64,000 bases of DNA, from assembly GCF_001280015.1 (NCBI RefSeq), contig NZ_LGDV01000013.1, positions 1 through 64,000 of the forward strand, written 5' to 3'. The first letter of the stretch is position 1. Every line of letters starts with the position of its first letter. This document shows, one piece after another, positions 8,234-16,266 of the stretch. This DNA is from Streptomyces sp. MMG1121. GTDB lineage: Bacteria > Actinomycetota > Actinomycetes > Streptomycetales > Streptomycetaceae. The translations under genes were made by a program, and so were the position numbers. Under the pieces are notes generated by a model that did no database searches, was not told where the DNA came from, and saw only the letters and a list, made by a program, of their open reading frames with translations.

Positions 8234-9147
8234 CACAGAACCTGGCGCGTACTGTCTTCCTGCTCGCCCACACCGGGCGGCCCGCGGCGATCCGCAGTGC
8301 GGAACTCGTCGTCAAGGGGCTGCTCCGGCATGGCATCGGGGTGCGGGTGCTCGAGGAGGAGGCGCGCGACCTGCCGTTGCCCGAGGCGGTGGGGCTCGTC
8401 AAGGAGGCGACGCCGGACTGCCTCGACGGGTGCGAGCTGCTGATCGTCCTCGGCGGCGACGGGACACTGCTGAGGGGCGCCGAGTTCGCCCGGGCGTCCG
8501 GGGTGCCGATGCTCGGCGTCAACCTCGGACGGGTGGGGTTCCTCGCGGAGGCCGAGCGGGACGACCTCGATCGGGTGGTCGACCGGGTGGTGGCGCGGTC
8601 GTACGAGGTCGAGGAGCGGATGACCGTCGACGTCGTGGTGCACCGCAACGGGGACATCGTGCACACCGACTGGGCGCTGAACGAGGCGGCCGTGCAGAAG
8701 GCCGGCGCCGAGAAGCTGCTGGAAGTCGTGCTGGAGATCGACGGGCGGCCGGTGACGGGGTTCGGGTGCGACGGTGTCGTGCTGTCGACCCCGACCGGGT
8801 CCACCGCGTACGCCTTCTCCGCCGGCGGGCCCGTGGTGTGGCCCGAGGTGGAGGCGCTGCTGATGGTGCCGATCAGCGCGCACGCGCTGTTTGCCAAGCC
8901 GCTGGTGACCTCGCCGGACTCCGTGCTCGCCGTGGAGGTCCTGCCGCACATCCCTCCGGGGGTGCTGTGGTGTGACGGGCGCCGGACGGTGGAGTTGCCG
9001 CCGGGGGCGCGGGTGGAGGTGCGCCGGGGGGCTGTGCCGGTGCGGTTGGCCCGGCTGCACCACTCGTCGTTCACCGACCGGCTTGTGGCCAAGTTCGCGT
9101 TGCCGACCACGGGGTGGCGGGGGGCGCCGCACCACTCGACGGAGTGA
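8230..9147 (+). CDS. nadK: NAD kinase
   Basis: A 305-residue ATP/polyphosphate-dependent NAD kinase making NADP. The diagnostic GGDGT (residues 75-79) and the second glycine-rich motif STPTGSTAYAFSAGGP are both present. The TTG at 8230 overlaps the tlyA stop by 4 nt and gives an N-terminus (LARTVFLLAHTGR) typical of the family; no better start exists. The tlyA-nadK-recN order is the same as I recall in Mycobacterium tuberculosis (Rv1694-1696). Confidence 0.95.
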   Translation: MTQNLARTVFLLAHTGRPAAIRSAELVVKGLLRHGIGVRVLEEEARDLPLPEAVGLVKEATPDCLDGCELLIVLGGDGTLLRGAEFARASGVPMLGVNLGRVGFLAEAERDDLDRVVDRVVARSYEVEERMTVDVVVHRNGDIVHTDWALNEAAVQKAGAEKLLEVVLEIDGRPVTGFGCDGVVLSTPTGSTAYAFSAGGPVVWPEVEALLMVPISAHALFAKPLVTSPDSVLAVEVLPHIPPGVLWCDGRRTVELPPGARVEVRRGAVPVRLARLHHSSFTDRLVAKFALPTTGWRGAPHHSTE

Positions 9148-9185
9148 GACGGGCGGCCTGTGTGCACTCCCCGCCCCAGACCTCG

Positions 9186-9191
9186 TATGGT
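9186..9191 (+). promoter_or_regulatory. Leaderless -10 element for recN
   Basis: TATGGT ends 7 nt before the GTG at 9199, so transcription should begin at the start codon. It gives recN its own promoter inside the tlyA-nadK-recN run. No LexA box (TCGAAC-N4-GTTCGA) is visible here. Confidence 0.5.
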
Positions 9192-9198
9192 CTGTTCC

Positions 9199-10929
9199 GT
9201 GTTGGAGGAGATGCGGATACGGTCGCTCGGGGTCATCGACGATGCCGTCGTCGAGCTTTCGCCTGGGTTCACCGCCGTCACCGGTGAGACGGGTGCGGGC
9301 AAGACCATGGTGGTCACCAGCCTGGGGCTGCTGCTCGGTGGGCGGGCGGATCCGGCGCTCGTGCGGATCGGGGCGGGGAAAGCGGTCGTGGAGGGGCGGA
9401 TCACCGTCCCCGCGGGCGCCTCGGTCGTCGTTCGCGCCGAGGAGGCCGGTGCCGAGCTCGACGACGGGGCGCTGCTGATCAGCCGTACCGTTTCCGCCGA
9501 GGGGCGGTCGCGGGCGCACGTCGGCGGACGCAGTGTGCCCGTGGGGCTGCTCGCCGAGCTGGCCGACGACCTGGTGGCCGTGCACGGGCAGACCGACCAG
9601 CAGGGGCTGCTGAAGCTGTCCCGGCAGCGCCAGGCGCTGGACCGGTACGCGGGTGACGCCGTCGCCGTACCGCTGGCCAAGTACGCCGAGGCCTACCGGC
9701 GGCTGCGGGCCGTCTCCGTCGAGCTGGACGAGATCGTCACGCGCGCGCGTGAGCGGGCGCAGGAAGCCGACATGCTGCGGTACGGGCTCGATGAGATCGC
9801 CGCCGTCGAGCCGCGGGCCGGGGAGGACGCCGAGCTGGCCGAGGAGGCCGAGCGGCTGGGGCACGCCGAGGCGCTGTCGTCCGCCGCGACGGCCGCGCAC
9901 GCCGCTCTCGCGGGCAATCCCGAGGACCCCGAGGGCATGGATGCCACGACCCTCGTCGCGGGCGCCCATCGGGCACTGGAGGCCGTCAGGTCCCATGACC
10001 CGGCGCTCGCCTCCCTCGCCGAGCGGATCGGGGAGATCGGCATCCTGCTCGGCGACGTCGCCGGTGAGCTGGCGGGCTACGCGGACGATCTCGACGCCGA
10101 TCCGCTGCGGCTCGCGGCCGTGGAGGAGCGCAGGGCGGCTCTGGGCGCCCTCACGCGCAAGTACGGCGACGACGTCGCCTCCGTGCTCGCCTGGGCCGAG
10201 CAGAGTGCCGCGCGGCTGACCGAGCTGGACGGCGACGACGAGCGGACCGGGGAGCTGACCGCCGAGCGGGACGCGCTCCGCGGCGAACTGGGCGCTCTCG
10301 CACAGGCGTTGACGGACGCGCGGACGGAGGCCGCGGAGCGCTTCGCCGCCGCCGTGACCGCCGAGCTGGCCTCGCTGGCGATGCCCCACGCGCGCGTGTC
10401 CTTCGACATCCGTCAGACCGAGGATCCGGAGGGGGTCGAGGTGGGCGGGCGTGCGGTGGCGTACGGGCCGGCGGGTGTGGACGAGGTCGAGCTGCTGCTC
10501 GCCCCGCACCCCGGTGCCCCGCCGCGGCCCATCGCCAAGGGCGCCTCCGGCGGTGAGCTGTCCCGCGTGATGCTCGCCGTGGAGGTCGTCTTCGCGGGCA
10601 CCGACCCCGTGCCGACGTACCTCTTCGACGAGGTCGACGCCGGTGTCGGCGGCAAGGCCGCGGTCGAGATCGGGCGGCGCCTGGCGAAGCTCGCCCGGAC
10701 CGCGCAGGTCGTCGTGGTCACCCACCTGCCCCAGGTCGCCGCCTTCGCCGACCGGCAGTTGCTGGTCGAGAAGACCAACGACGGGTCCGTCACCCGGTCC
10801 GGTGTGAAGGTGCTGGAGGGCGAGGAGCGGATCCGGGAGCTGTCGCGGATGCTGGCCGGACAGGAGGACTCCGAGACGGCCCGCGCGCACGCCGAGGAAC
10901 TGCTGGCGACGGCCCGGGCGGACGGATGA
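9199..10929 (+). CDS. recN: DNA repair protein RecN
   Basis: A 576-residue SMC-like ATPase for double-strand-break repair. The N-terminal Walker A GETGAGKT (residues 29-36) is followed by a central alanine/glutamate-rich coiled coil (~150-370), then the signature GASGGELSRVMLA and Walker B YLFDEVDAGVGG, with the switch VVVTHLPQVA. GTG 9199 gives the usual actinobacterial N-terminus MLEEMRIRSLG and fits a leaderless mRNA; ATG 9187 or ATG 9211 are alternatives. The stop overlaps the next gene by 4 nt. Confidence 0.95.
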   Translation: MLEEMRIRSLGVIDDAVVELSPGFTAVTGETGAGKTMVVTSLGLLLGGRADPALVRIGAGKAVVEGRITVPAGASVVVRAEEAGAELDDGALLISRTVSAEGRSRAHVGGRSVPVGLLAELADDLVAVHGQTDQQGLLKLSRQRQALDRYAGDAVAVPLAKYAEAYRRLRAVSVELDEIVTRARERAQEADMLRYGLDEIAAVEPRAGEDAELAEEAERLGHAEALSSAATAAHAALAGNPEDPEGMDATTLVAGAHRALEAVRSHDPALASLAERIGEIGILLGDVAGELAGYADDLDADPLRLAAVEERRAALGALTRKYGDDVASVLAWAEQSAARLTELDGDDERTGELTAERDALRGELGALAQALTDARTEAAERFAAAVTAELASLAMPHARVSFDIRQTEDPEGVEVGGRAVAYGPAGVDEVELLLAPHPGAPPRPIAKGASGGELSRVMLAVEVVFAGTDPVPTYLFDEVDAGVGGKAAVEIGRRLAKLARTAQVVVVTHLPQVAAFADRQLLVEKTNDGSVTRSGVKVLEGEERIRELSRMLAGQEDSETARAHAEELLATARADG

Positions 10930-11678
10930 GGGGCCGGGCGGGCTCCTTCGCGCTCGCCGCCGCCGTCACCCGGGCCGGCTTCGTGCTCCTGCGCGCCGGC
11001 CGGCCCGGGAAGTCCGCGTGGTGGGAGCGGAAGAACTATGCCGGCCGCACGGTCGAGTGGTACGCCGGTCCCGCAGCGGCGCTCGGTACGGCCGTCGCCG
11101 CCACCCGGGTCCACCCCGGCGCCGGGCTCGCCGTACTGGCGGCCGGGGCCTGCGGGGCGTACGACGACGTCGCCGGCCACCTCTCCGGGGACACCCGGCG
11201 CGGCTTCCGGGCGCATCTCGGCGCGCTGCGCGACGGCGAAGTCACCAGCGGCGCCGTCAAGTTGTCCGGGATCTCCGCGGCCGGGCTCGTCGCGGGCGCG
11301 CTGCTGAAGCAGCGGCCACTGGACAAACTGCTCGCCGGGATCGTGATCGCGGGGACCGCGCACTTCGTCAACCTGGTCGACGTACGGCCGGGGCGGGCGC
11401 TCGGCGCGGTGCTGGCGCTCGGGGCGCCGGGGCTGCTGCGCGCGGGGCCGGGCGGTGAGCTGGCCGCGGTCGCGACCGGCGGCGCCGCGGTCGTGCTGAG
11501 GGAGGATCTCGGCGAACGCGTCATGATCGGGGACACGGGAGCGCACGCCCTCGGTGCCGCGCTGGGGGCGGCCATCGTGGCGGGCAACCGGCGCGCGGGG
11601 TTGCTCGCGCACGCCGTCGCGGTCGTGGCCGTCGCCGCGTACGGGGACCGGGTGACCGCGTGGGCGCGCTCGCTGTGA
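10926..11678 (+). CDS. Small MraY/WecA-like polyprenyl-phosphate glycosyl-1-phosphate transferase homologue
   Basis: A 250-residue protein with about 6 hydrophobic segments. It retains the PNPT-superfamily landmarks in order: the Asp pair in GAYDDVAG (D80, D81), a Lys in VKLSGI (K112), N149 and D152 in NLVDVRPG, and IGDTGAHALG (D203). These normally bind Mg2+ and the nucleotide-sugar when transferring a sugar phosphate to a lipid carrier. It is much shorter than MraY (~360) or WecA, so activity is uncertain. It is coupled to recN (ATGA) and precedes a GT4 glycosyltransferase; a shared lipid-linked glycan role is inference. Confidence 0.7.
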   Translation: MRGRAGSFALAAAVTRAGFVLLRAGRPGKSAWWERKNYAGRTVEWYAGPAAALGTAVAATRVHPGAGLAVLAAGACGAYDDVAGHLSGDTRRGFRAHLGALRDGEVTSGAVKLSGISAAGLVAGALLKQRPLDKLLAGIVIAGTAHFVNLVDVRPGRALGAVLALGAPGLLRAGPGGELAAVATGGAAVVLREDLGERVMIGDTGAHALGAALGAAIVAGNRRAGLLAHAVAVVAVAAYGDRVTAWARSL

Positions 11679-11733
11679 CAGTCTGACCTTGGCGGACGCG
11701 GTCGAACACGGTGCGGTCGCGACGGGGTTTGAC

Positions 11734-11749
11734 TCACCCGTGTGGGTGA
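11734..11749. promoter_or_regulatory. Inverted repeat in the leader region of the GT4 gene
   Basis: TCACCC-GTGT-GGGTGA, a perfect 6-bp inverted repeat, lies 220 bp upstream of the glycosyltransferase start in a 292-bp gap. It could be an operator or a weak terminator of the recN operon. No regulator is assigned. Confidence 0.35.
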
Positions 11750-11970
11750 CGTGCTCCGGCGCATTGCCCCGGCCCGCCGCACAGTGCGCCCGGCCGGGTT
11801 GCCCGTAACGGCCGCACGTGCTGGCATGCTTGACGGGGAACGCGGGCGAGCGGCGGCCCGGATCGGTCCGCGGGGGAGGCGCGCGGGGTACGTCCTTCCG
11901 CCCCCGTGCGCCCGCTACCTTCTGTACGTTGCCTCGTGACCGCCCACGTCGAACCAGGAGCCCCGGCCTC

Positions 11971-13107
11971 GTGAGCCCCCTGAGCAGCAACGCGCCGCAC
12001 GGCCAGTCGCCGCTGCGCACCGTGCAGGTGCTGGGCGGAGGCAACGCCGGCAGCAGCACGCACGTGCGCTCCCTGGCCGAGGGGCTCGTGGCACGGGGCG
12101 TGCGGGTCACGGTGTGCGCCCCCGTCGAGGCCGATCGCGCCTACGACTTCACCGGTGTCGGGGCCGAGCACGTGCACGTGCCGCGCAGCAGTGACCCCGT
12201 CTCGGTGGCCGCGCTCCGGGCGGCCTGCGCGGGTGCCGACCTGGTCCACGCGCACGGGCTGCACGCCTCCTTCCGGGCCGTGCTCGCGCTCAGCGGCCGG
12301 CGCACCCCGCTGGTGGTCACCTGGCACGACCGGGCCCGGGCGGAGGGCCCGCGGGCCCAGCTGCTGCGGCTGCTGGAGCGGCGTGTGGTGCGCACGGCGG
12401 CCGTGGTCCTCGGCACCAGCTCCGACCTGGTGGACCGGGCGCGGCGGACCGGGGCACGCGACGCCCGGCTGGCCGCCGTCGGCCTGCCGGGACAGCGCAC
12501 CCCCGTCGACCAGGACGACCCCGACCGGCTGCGGGCCAAGATCCGGGCCGAACTCGGCGCCACCGGACGGCCGTTGCTCATCGCGGTCGGCTCCCTCGAC
12601 CGGCACCGCGGCTACGACGTCCTGCTCGACGCCGCCCGCGTCTGGCGGGACCTGGACGCCGTCCCGCTGGTCGTGATCGCAGGGGAGGGGCCGCTGCGCC
12701 CGCAGCTGGCGCGACGGATCGAGGACGAGGAGCTGCCGGTGCGGCTCATCGGGCGCCGCGAGGACGTGCCCGAGCTGCTCGTCGCCGCCGATCTGGCGCT
12801 GCTGACGAGCAGTTGGGAGTCGCGCTCGGTCCTCGCCCAGGAGGCGTTGCACGCGCGCGTGCCGCTCGTCGCGACCCGGGTCGGCGGCATCCCCGACCTC
12901 GTCGGCGACGCGGCCGCACTCGTTCCGTACGGCGATCCGGAGGCGCTCGCGGACACCGTCGTACGTCTCCTCGGGGATCCGGAGCGCCGGCGGGAGCTGG
13001 GCGAGGCGGGCGTTCGGCAGGCCGCCGGCTGGCCGTCCGAGGACGAGACGGTCGCCCAAGTGCTCAGCGTGTACGACGAGTTGACGCAGCCCCGGCCCCT
13101 CGCCTAG
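11971..13107 (+). CDS. GT4-family glycosyltransferase
   Basis: 378 residues with the two Rossmann domains of GT-B enzymes. The N-terminal donor-side loop is GGGNAGSSTHVRSLAEGL and the HAHGLH segment is near residue 93. C-terminally, IAVGSLDRHRGYDVLLDA precedes the GT4 E-x7-E region (SWESRSVLAQEAL) and GIPDLV. It transfers a sugar from an activated donor; donor and acceptor are unknown. The GTG has AGGAG 10 nt upstream. Its 3' end overlaps the convergent PucR gene by 4 nt. Adjacency to the MraY-like protein suggests glycan assembly. Confidence 0.85.
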   Translation: MSPLSSNAPHGQSPLRTVQVLGGGNAGSSTHVRSLAEGLVARGVRVTVCAPVEADRAYDFTGVGAEHVHVPRSSDPVSVAALRAACAGADLVHAHGLHASFRAVLALSGRRTPLVVTWHDRARAEGPRAQLLRLLERRVVRTAAVVLGTSSDLVDRARRTGARDARLAAVGLPGQRTPVDQDDPDRLRAKIRAELGATGRPLLIAVGSLDRHRGYDVLLDAARVWRDLDAVPLVVIAGEGPLRPQLARRIEDEELPVRLIGRREDVPELLVAADLALLTSSWESRSVLAQEALHARVPLVATRVGGIPDLVGDAAALVPYGDPEALADTVVRLLGDPERRRELGEAGVRQAAGWPSEDETVAQVLSVYDELTQPRPLA

Positions 13108-14750
13108 GGCACGTGCCGACGGGCGCGCAGGGCCAGGCTCAACGCCAGCACCGTCTGCGGGTCGTCGAGGTCGGTGCCCAGCAACTCACCGATACGGGCG
13201 AGGCGGTTGTAGAGGGTCTGGCGGTTCAGGTGCAGCTCACGGGCCGTCTCCGCCTTGCGGCCCGCGTGCGCCAGATAGGTCTCCAGGGTCGGGAGCAGCG
13301 GAGGCTTGGAGCGGCGGTCGTGCTCGCGCAGCGGCCCGATCGCCCGGTCCACGAACGCGGCGAGGTCCGGGTGGTCGCGCAGCCGCCACAGCAGCAGGTC
13401 GATGTCGAGGCGGCGGGCGTCGTACCAGGGCCGGTCGGTCAGGCCCTGCGCGGCCGTCGCCGTCTCCGCCGCGTGCCGCAGCCCGGCCGACGCGGCCGCC
13501 CAGCCGCCCGCCACGCCGACGACCACGACCGGCGGCGGTGAGCCCGGCCGACGCATCCCGGCCCGCTCCACCCCCGCCCGCAGGGCCGCCGCCACCCGGT
13601 CCGCGACCGCCGCGCGCTCCGACTCCGCGCGCAGCCCGAGCAGTACCAGCACCCGGCCCTCCACCGGCCGTACGCCCAGCAGCACCGGCACCCCCACCGC
13701 GGCCAGCTCCTCGGAGACCGCGCGGGCCAGCACCGCCCAGCCCCCGCCGTGCGACAGCGAGTCGCCGATCCGCATCACCACGGGAAGCAGCGGGCTCTCG
13801 CCGGGCTTGAAGCCGAGGACCCGGGCCTGCGCCGGGGCGTCCTGAGCCGAGATACGGCCCTCGGCGAGATCGGTGAGGAAGTCACCGCGCCCGCGCGCCG
13901 CGAGTTCCTCCTCCTGCCGGGCCTGCATCAGCACCACGGCCAGAATGCCCGCGGCCCGCTCGGCGGCGATCCGGTGCACGGGGGCCAGCGGCGAGCGCAC
14001 CGGCAGCAGGACGAGACGCGCGCGGACGGAACCCGCCGTGCCCGGGCCGCCGCCGGGCACGTCCACGAGCACCGAACCGGCGGGCGGCGGCGCCTCCTTG
14101 TGCGGGCCGCGCAGCCCCTCCCACACCTGGAGCGGATCCGCGCCCTCGGGCCCGGCCCCGGCGGCGTACAGCAGGCGGCCGTCGGCGGTCTCCAGGAACA
14201 CCGGGTTGCCGCCGAAGTCGGCCAGGATGCCCAGCACCTGCGGCACCCCGCCGCCCCCCAGCAACGCCTCGGTGCATCGGCGGTGCACCTCCTCCGCGCG
14301 CTGGAGCAGCGCGTAGTGGCCGTTGACGATCTCGGTGTGGACCTCCTCGGTCACCGTCACGAACGGCACCTCGCGGTGCAGCTGGACCAGCGGCAGTCCC
14401 GCGGTGCGGGCGGTGTCCACCAGGGCTGCGGGCAGCCGGGAGAACCGCGGGCCCAGCTCCACCACCAGGGCGGCGATCCCGCGCTCGGCGAGGGTGCGTA
14501 CGAACGCCCGCTGCTCGGCCGGGCGGGTGCCGAGGCCGTAGCCCGTGGTGAGGAGCAGTTCGCCGCCCTTGAGCAGTGAGGCGATGTTCGGCACCTCGCC
14601 GGCGTGTACCCAGCGCACCGTACGCCCCAGCCGGTCGGCACCCGCCAGGATCTCCGGCAGTCCGCTGCGCAGTCCGGGCAGCTCGAGGGCCCGCTGCACG
14701 GTGATCCCGGCGCCCTGGGTGTCGAATCGGTGGTCCGTACGGCTGTCCAT
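13104..14750 (-). CDS. PucR-family transcriptional regulator
   Basis: 548 residues. The N-terminal PucR domain (ALELPGLRSGLPEILAGAD and the GGELLLTTGYGLG segment) occupies ~20-150. A central GGDEF-like/CdaR region follows, and the C-terminus carries the PucR helix-turn-helix (RKAETARELHLNRQTLYNRLARIGELLG, ending in the usual LALSLALRAR). Such regulators often control purine, amino-acid or sugar-acid catabolism in response to a metabolite. Immediately upstream are three tandem 12-mers and the end of an FAD oxidoreductase gene; that gene reads in the same direction and may belong to the same transcript. The effector is unknown. Confidence 0.9.
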   Translation of the reverse strand: MDSRTDHRFDTQGAGITVQRALELPGLRSGLPEILAGADRLGRTVRWVHAGEVPNIASLLKGGELLLTTGYGLGTRPAEQRAFVRTLAERGIAALVVELGPRFSRLPAALVDTARTAGLPLVQLHREVPFVTVTEEVHTEIVNGHYALLQRAEEVHRRCTEALLGGGGVPQVLGILADFGGNPVFLETADGRLLYAAGAGPEGADPLQVWEGLRGPHKEAPPPAGSVLVDVPGGGPGTAGSVRARLVLLPVRSPLAPVHRIAAERAAGILAVVLMQARQEEELAARGRGDFLTDLAEGRISAQDAPAQARVLGFKPGESPLLPVVMRIGDSLSHGGGWAVLARAVSEELAAVGVPVLLGVRPVEGRVLVLLGLRAESERAAVADRVAAALRAGVERAGMRRPGSPPPVVVVGVAGGWAAASAGLRHAAETATAAQGLTDRPWYDARRLDIDLLLWRLRDHPDLAAFVDRAIGPLREHDRRSKPPLLPTLETYLAHAGRKAETARELHLNRQTLYNRLARIGELLGTDLDDPQTVLALSLALRARRHVP

Positions 14751-14783
14751 GCAGCGGACGCTACCTGCGCGAACGCCCTGAGA

Positions 14784-14819
14784 ACATCTCCGCGGACATC
14801 TGCGCGGACATCTCCGGGC
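14784..14819. repeat. Three tandem 12-bp repeats before the PucR gene
   Basis: Three units of ACATCTCCGCGG (second unit with G for C, third ending GGGC) abut each other between the FAD-oxidoreductase stop and the PucR start. They could be operator repeats for the PucR protein, or slippage. Confidence 0.6.
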
Positions 14820-16201
14820 TACACCGGCCTGATGTTGTGGTTGAAGCGGAAGACGTTGTCGGGATCCCAGCGCCGTTTGACCTTCTCCAGGCGCAGCGTG
14901 TTCCCGGCGCCGAGGCCGGCCCGGACCCGTTCGGGGCCCTCGTCACCGATGAAGTTCAGATAGACGTCTCCCGTGCTCCAGGGCCGTACGGCGGTGCGCA
15001 CGTCCCGTACCCAGGCGATGCACCGCTCGTCGTCGGCCGGGTCCGCCCAGATGCCGAACGGGTGCACCACCCAGGGCGCGTCCCGGTACGGCACCGGGTA
15101 CGCGTGCGGACCGGCCGCGACCGCCCCGCCCTGCGGGAACAGCACATGCAGGGTGCCGGACGGTACCGGCACGCCGTCTCCACGGGCGCAGAAGACGTCC
15201 ACGGCCTCGTCCGGCAGGGCGCTCAGGTGCTCCGCGGACCAGTAGTTCCGCAGGCCGGCCGGGCTGTCGAGCATGCACTGCACATCGGCGTACGGCACGG
15301 CCCCCACGACCTGTGCCTCGTGCGGCTGCGCCAGGAACGGCTCGGCGAGCTTGCGCAGGCCCTCCTCGCCGCCCGCGTACGTCAGCAGCACCACGCACAG
15401 CAGCCTGCCCACCAGCTCCGGCGGTACGAAGTCCGCCGGCGGACCGACGGCGTACAGCACGCCGCCGCTCGCCTCGTCGGGGGCGGCGCGGAGGACCTCG
15501 CGGAAGATGCGGACCAGTTGCGGGCCGAACCGCGGCAGACACAGCAGCAGCGCGATGCAGAACTCCGGCAGTTCGTGCAGCTCCAGGGTGAGCGCGGTGG
15601 CGACGCCGAAGTTGCCGCCCCCGCCGTGCAGCGCCCAGAACAGCTCGGGGTTCTCGTCGTCGTTGGCGTGCACCCGCTCGCCGTCGGCGGTCACCAGCTC
15701 GACGCCGAGGAGGTTGTCGACGGCGAGACCGAAGACGCGGTCCAGCCAGCCGGTGCCGCCGCCGAGGACGAACCCGCCGACCCCCGTGGTCGAGGCCCGT
15801 CCGCCGGTCGTCGCGAGGGCGTACGGCTGGGTCGCCCGGTCCAGGTGGCTCATCGTGGCCCCGCCCTCGATCCGGACCGCCTCCGCCGCCGGGTCGACCG
15901 TGACCCGGTGCATCCGGCGCAGGTCCACCACCAGCGCGCCGTCGCCGACGGCCGAGCCGGCCACGCTGTGCCCGCCGCCGCGCACCGCGACCGGCAGATC
16001 CAGCTCCCGCGCGAAGCGCACGGCCCGGACGGCATCGGCCGCGTCAGCGCACTGCGCGATCACCGCCGGACGCCGGTCGATCATCGCGTTGAAGACCGCA
16101 CGGGCCTCGTCGTAGCCCGGGTCCCCCGGGGCGAACACATCGCCGACGAGGTCCTCGCGCAGGGCGGCCAGGGCCGTCCGCGCCTTCGAAGGGAAAGCCA
16201 T
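14819..16201 (-). CDS. FAD-linked oxidoreductase (berberine-bridge-enzyme-like)
   Basis: 460 residues. The N-terminal PCMH FAD-binding domain contains AVRGGGHSVAGSAV, where His78 is the expected 8-alpha covalent FAD attachment site. Glycine-rich GVGGFVLGGGTGWL follows. The C-terminal BBE motif VYLNFIGDEG and the terminal W-DPDNVFRFNHNI complete the family. Relatives oxidise sugars, alkaloids or polyketides. The second covalent attachment Cys (usually in a -C-G motif) is not obvious, so a single His link is likely. No signal peptide is visible. The substrate is unknown. Confidence 0.87.
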   Translation of the reverse strand: MAFPSKARTALAALREDLVGDVFAPGDPGYDEARAVFNAMIDRRPAVIAQCADAADAVRAVRFARELDLPVAVRGGGHSVAGSAVGDGALVVDLRRMHRVTVDPAAEAVRIEGGATMSHLDRATQPYALATTGGRASTTGVGGFVLGGGTGWLDRVFGLAVDNLLGVELVTADGERVHANDDENPELFWALHGGGGNFGVATALTLELHELPEFCIALLLCLPRFGPQLVRIFREVLRAAPDEASGGVLYAVGPPADFVPPELVGRLLCVVLLTYAGGEEGLRKLAEPFLAQPHEAQVVGAVPYADVQCMLDSPAGLRNYWSAEHLSALPDEAVDVFCARGDGVPVPSGTLHVLFPQGGAVAAGPHAYPVPYRDAPWVVHPFGIWADPADDERCIAWVRDVRTAVRPWSTGDVYLNFIGDEGPERVRAGLGAGNTLRLEKVKRRWDPDNVFRFNHNIRPV

Positions 16202-16266
16202 GGCCGCTCCCTTCCCTGCAAGGGGTGACCCTCCCAGCGTAGGCGCGCGCGGCCCGCCGTTCCCGC

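Noticed and set aside
9148..9198. LexA box before recN
   Set aside because: No TCGAAC-N4-GTTCGA-like site was found; only a -10 hexamer.
7336..10890. 1184-codon minus-strand open frame
   Set aside because: Antisense to tlyA, nadK and recN, which have clear family motifs; no start signal or domain in the antisense product.
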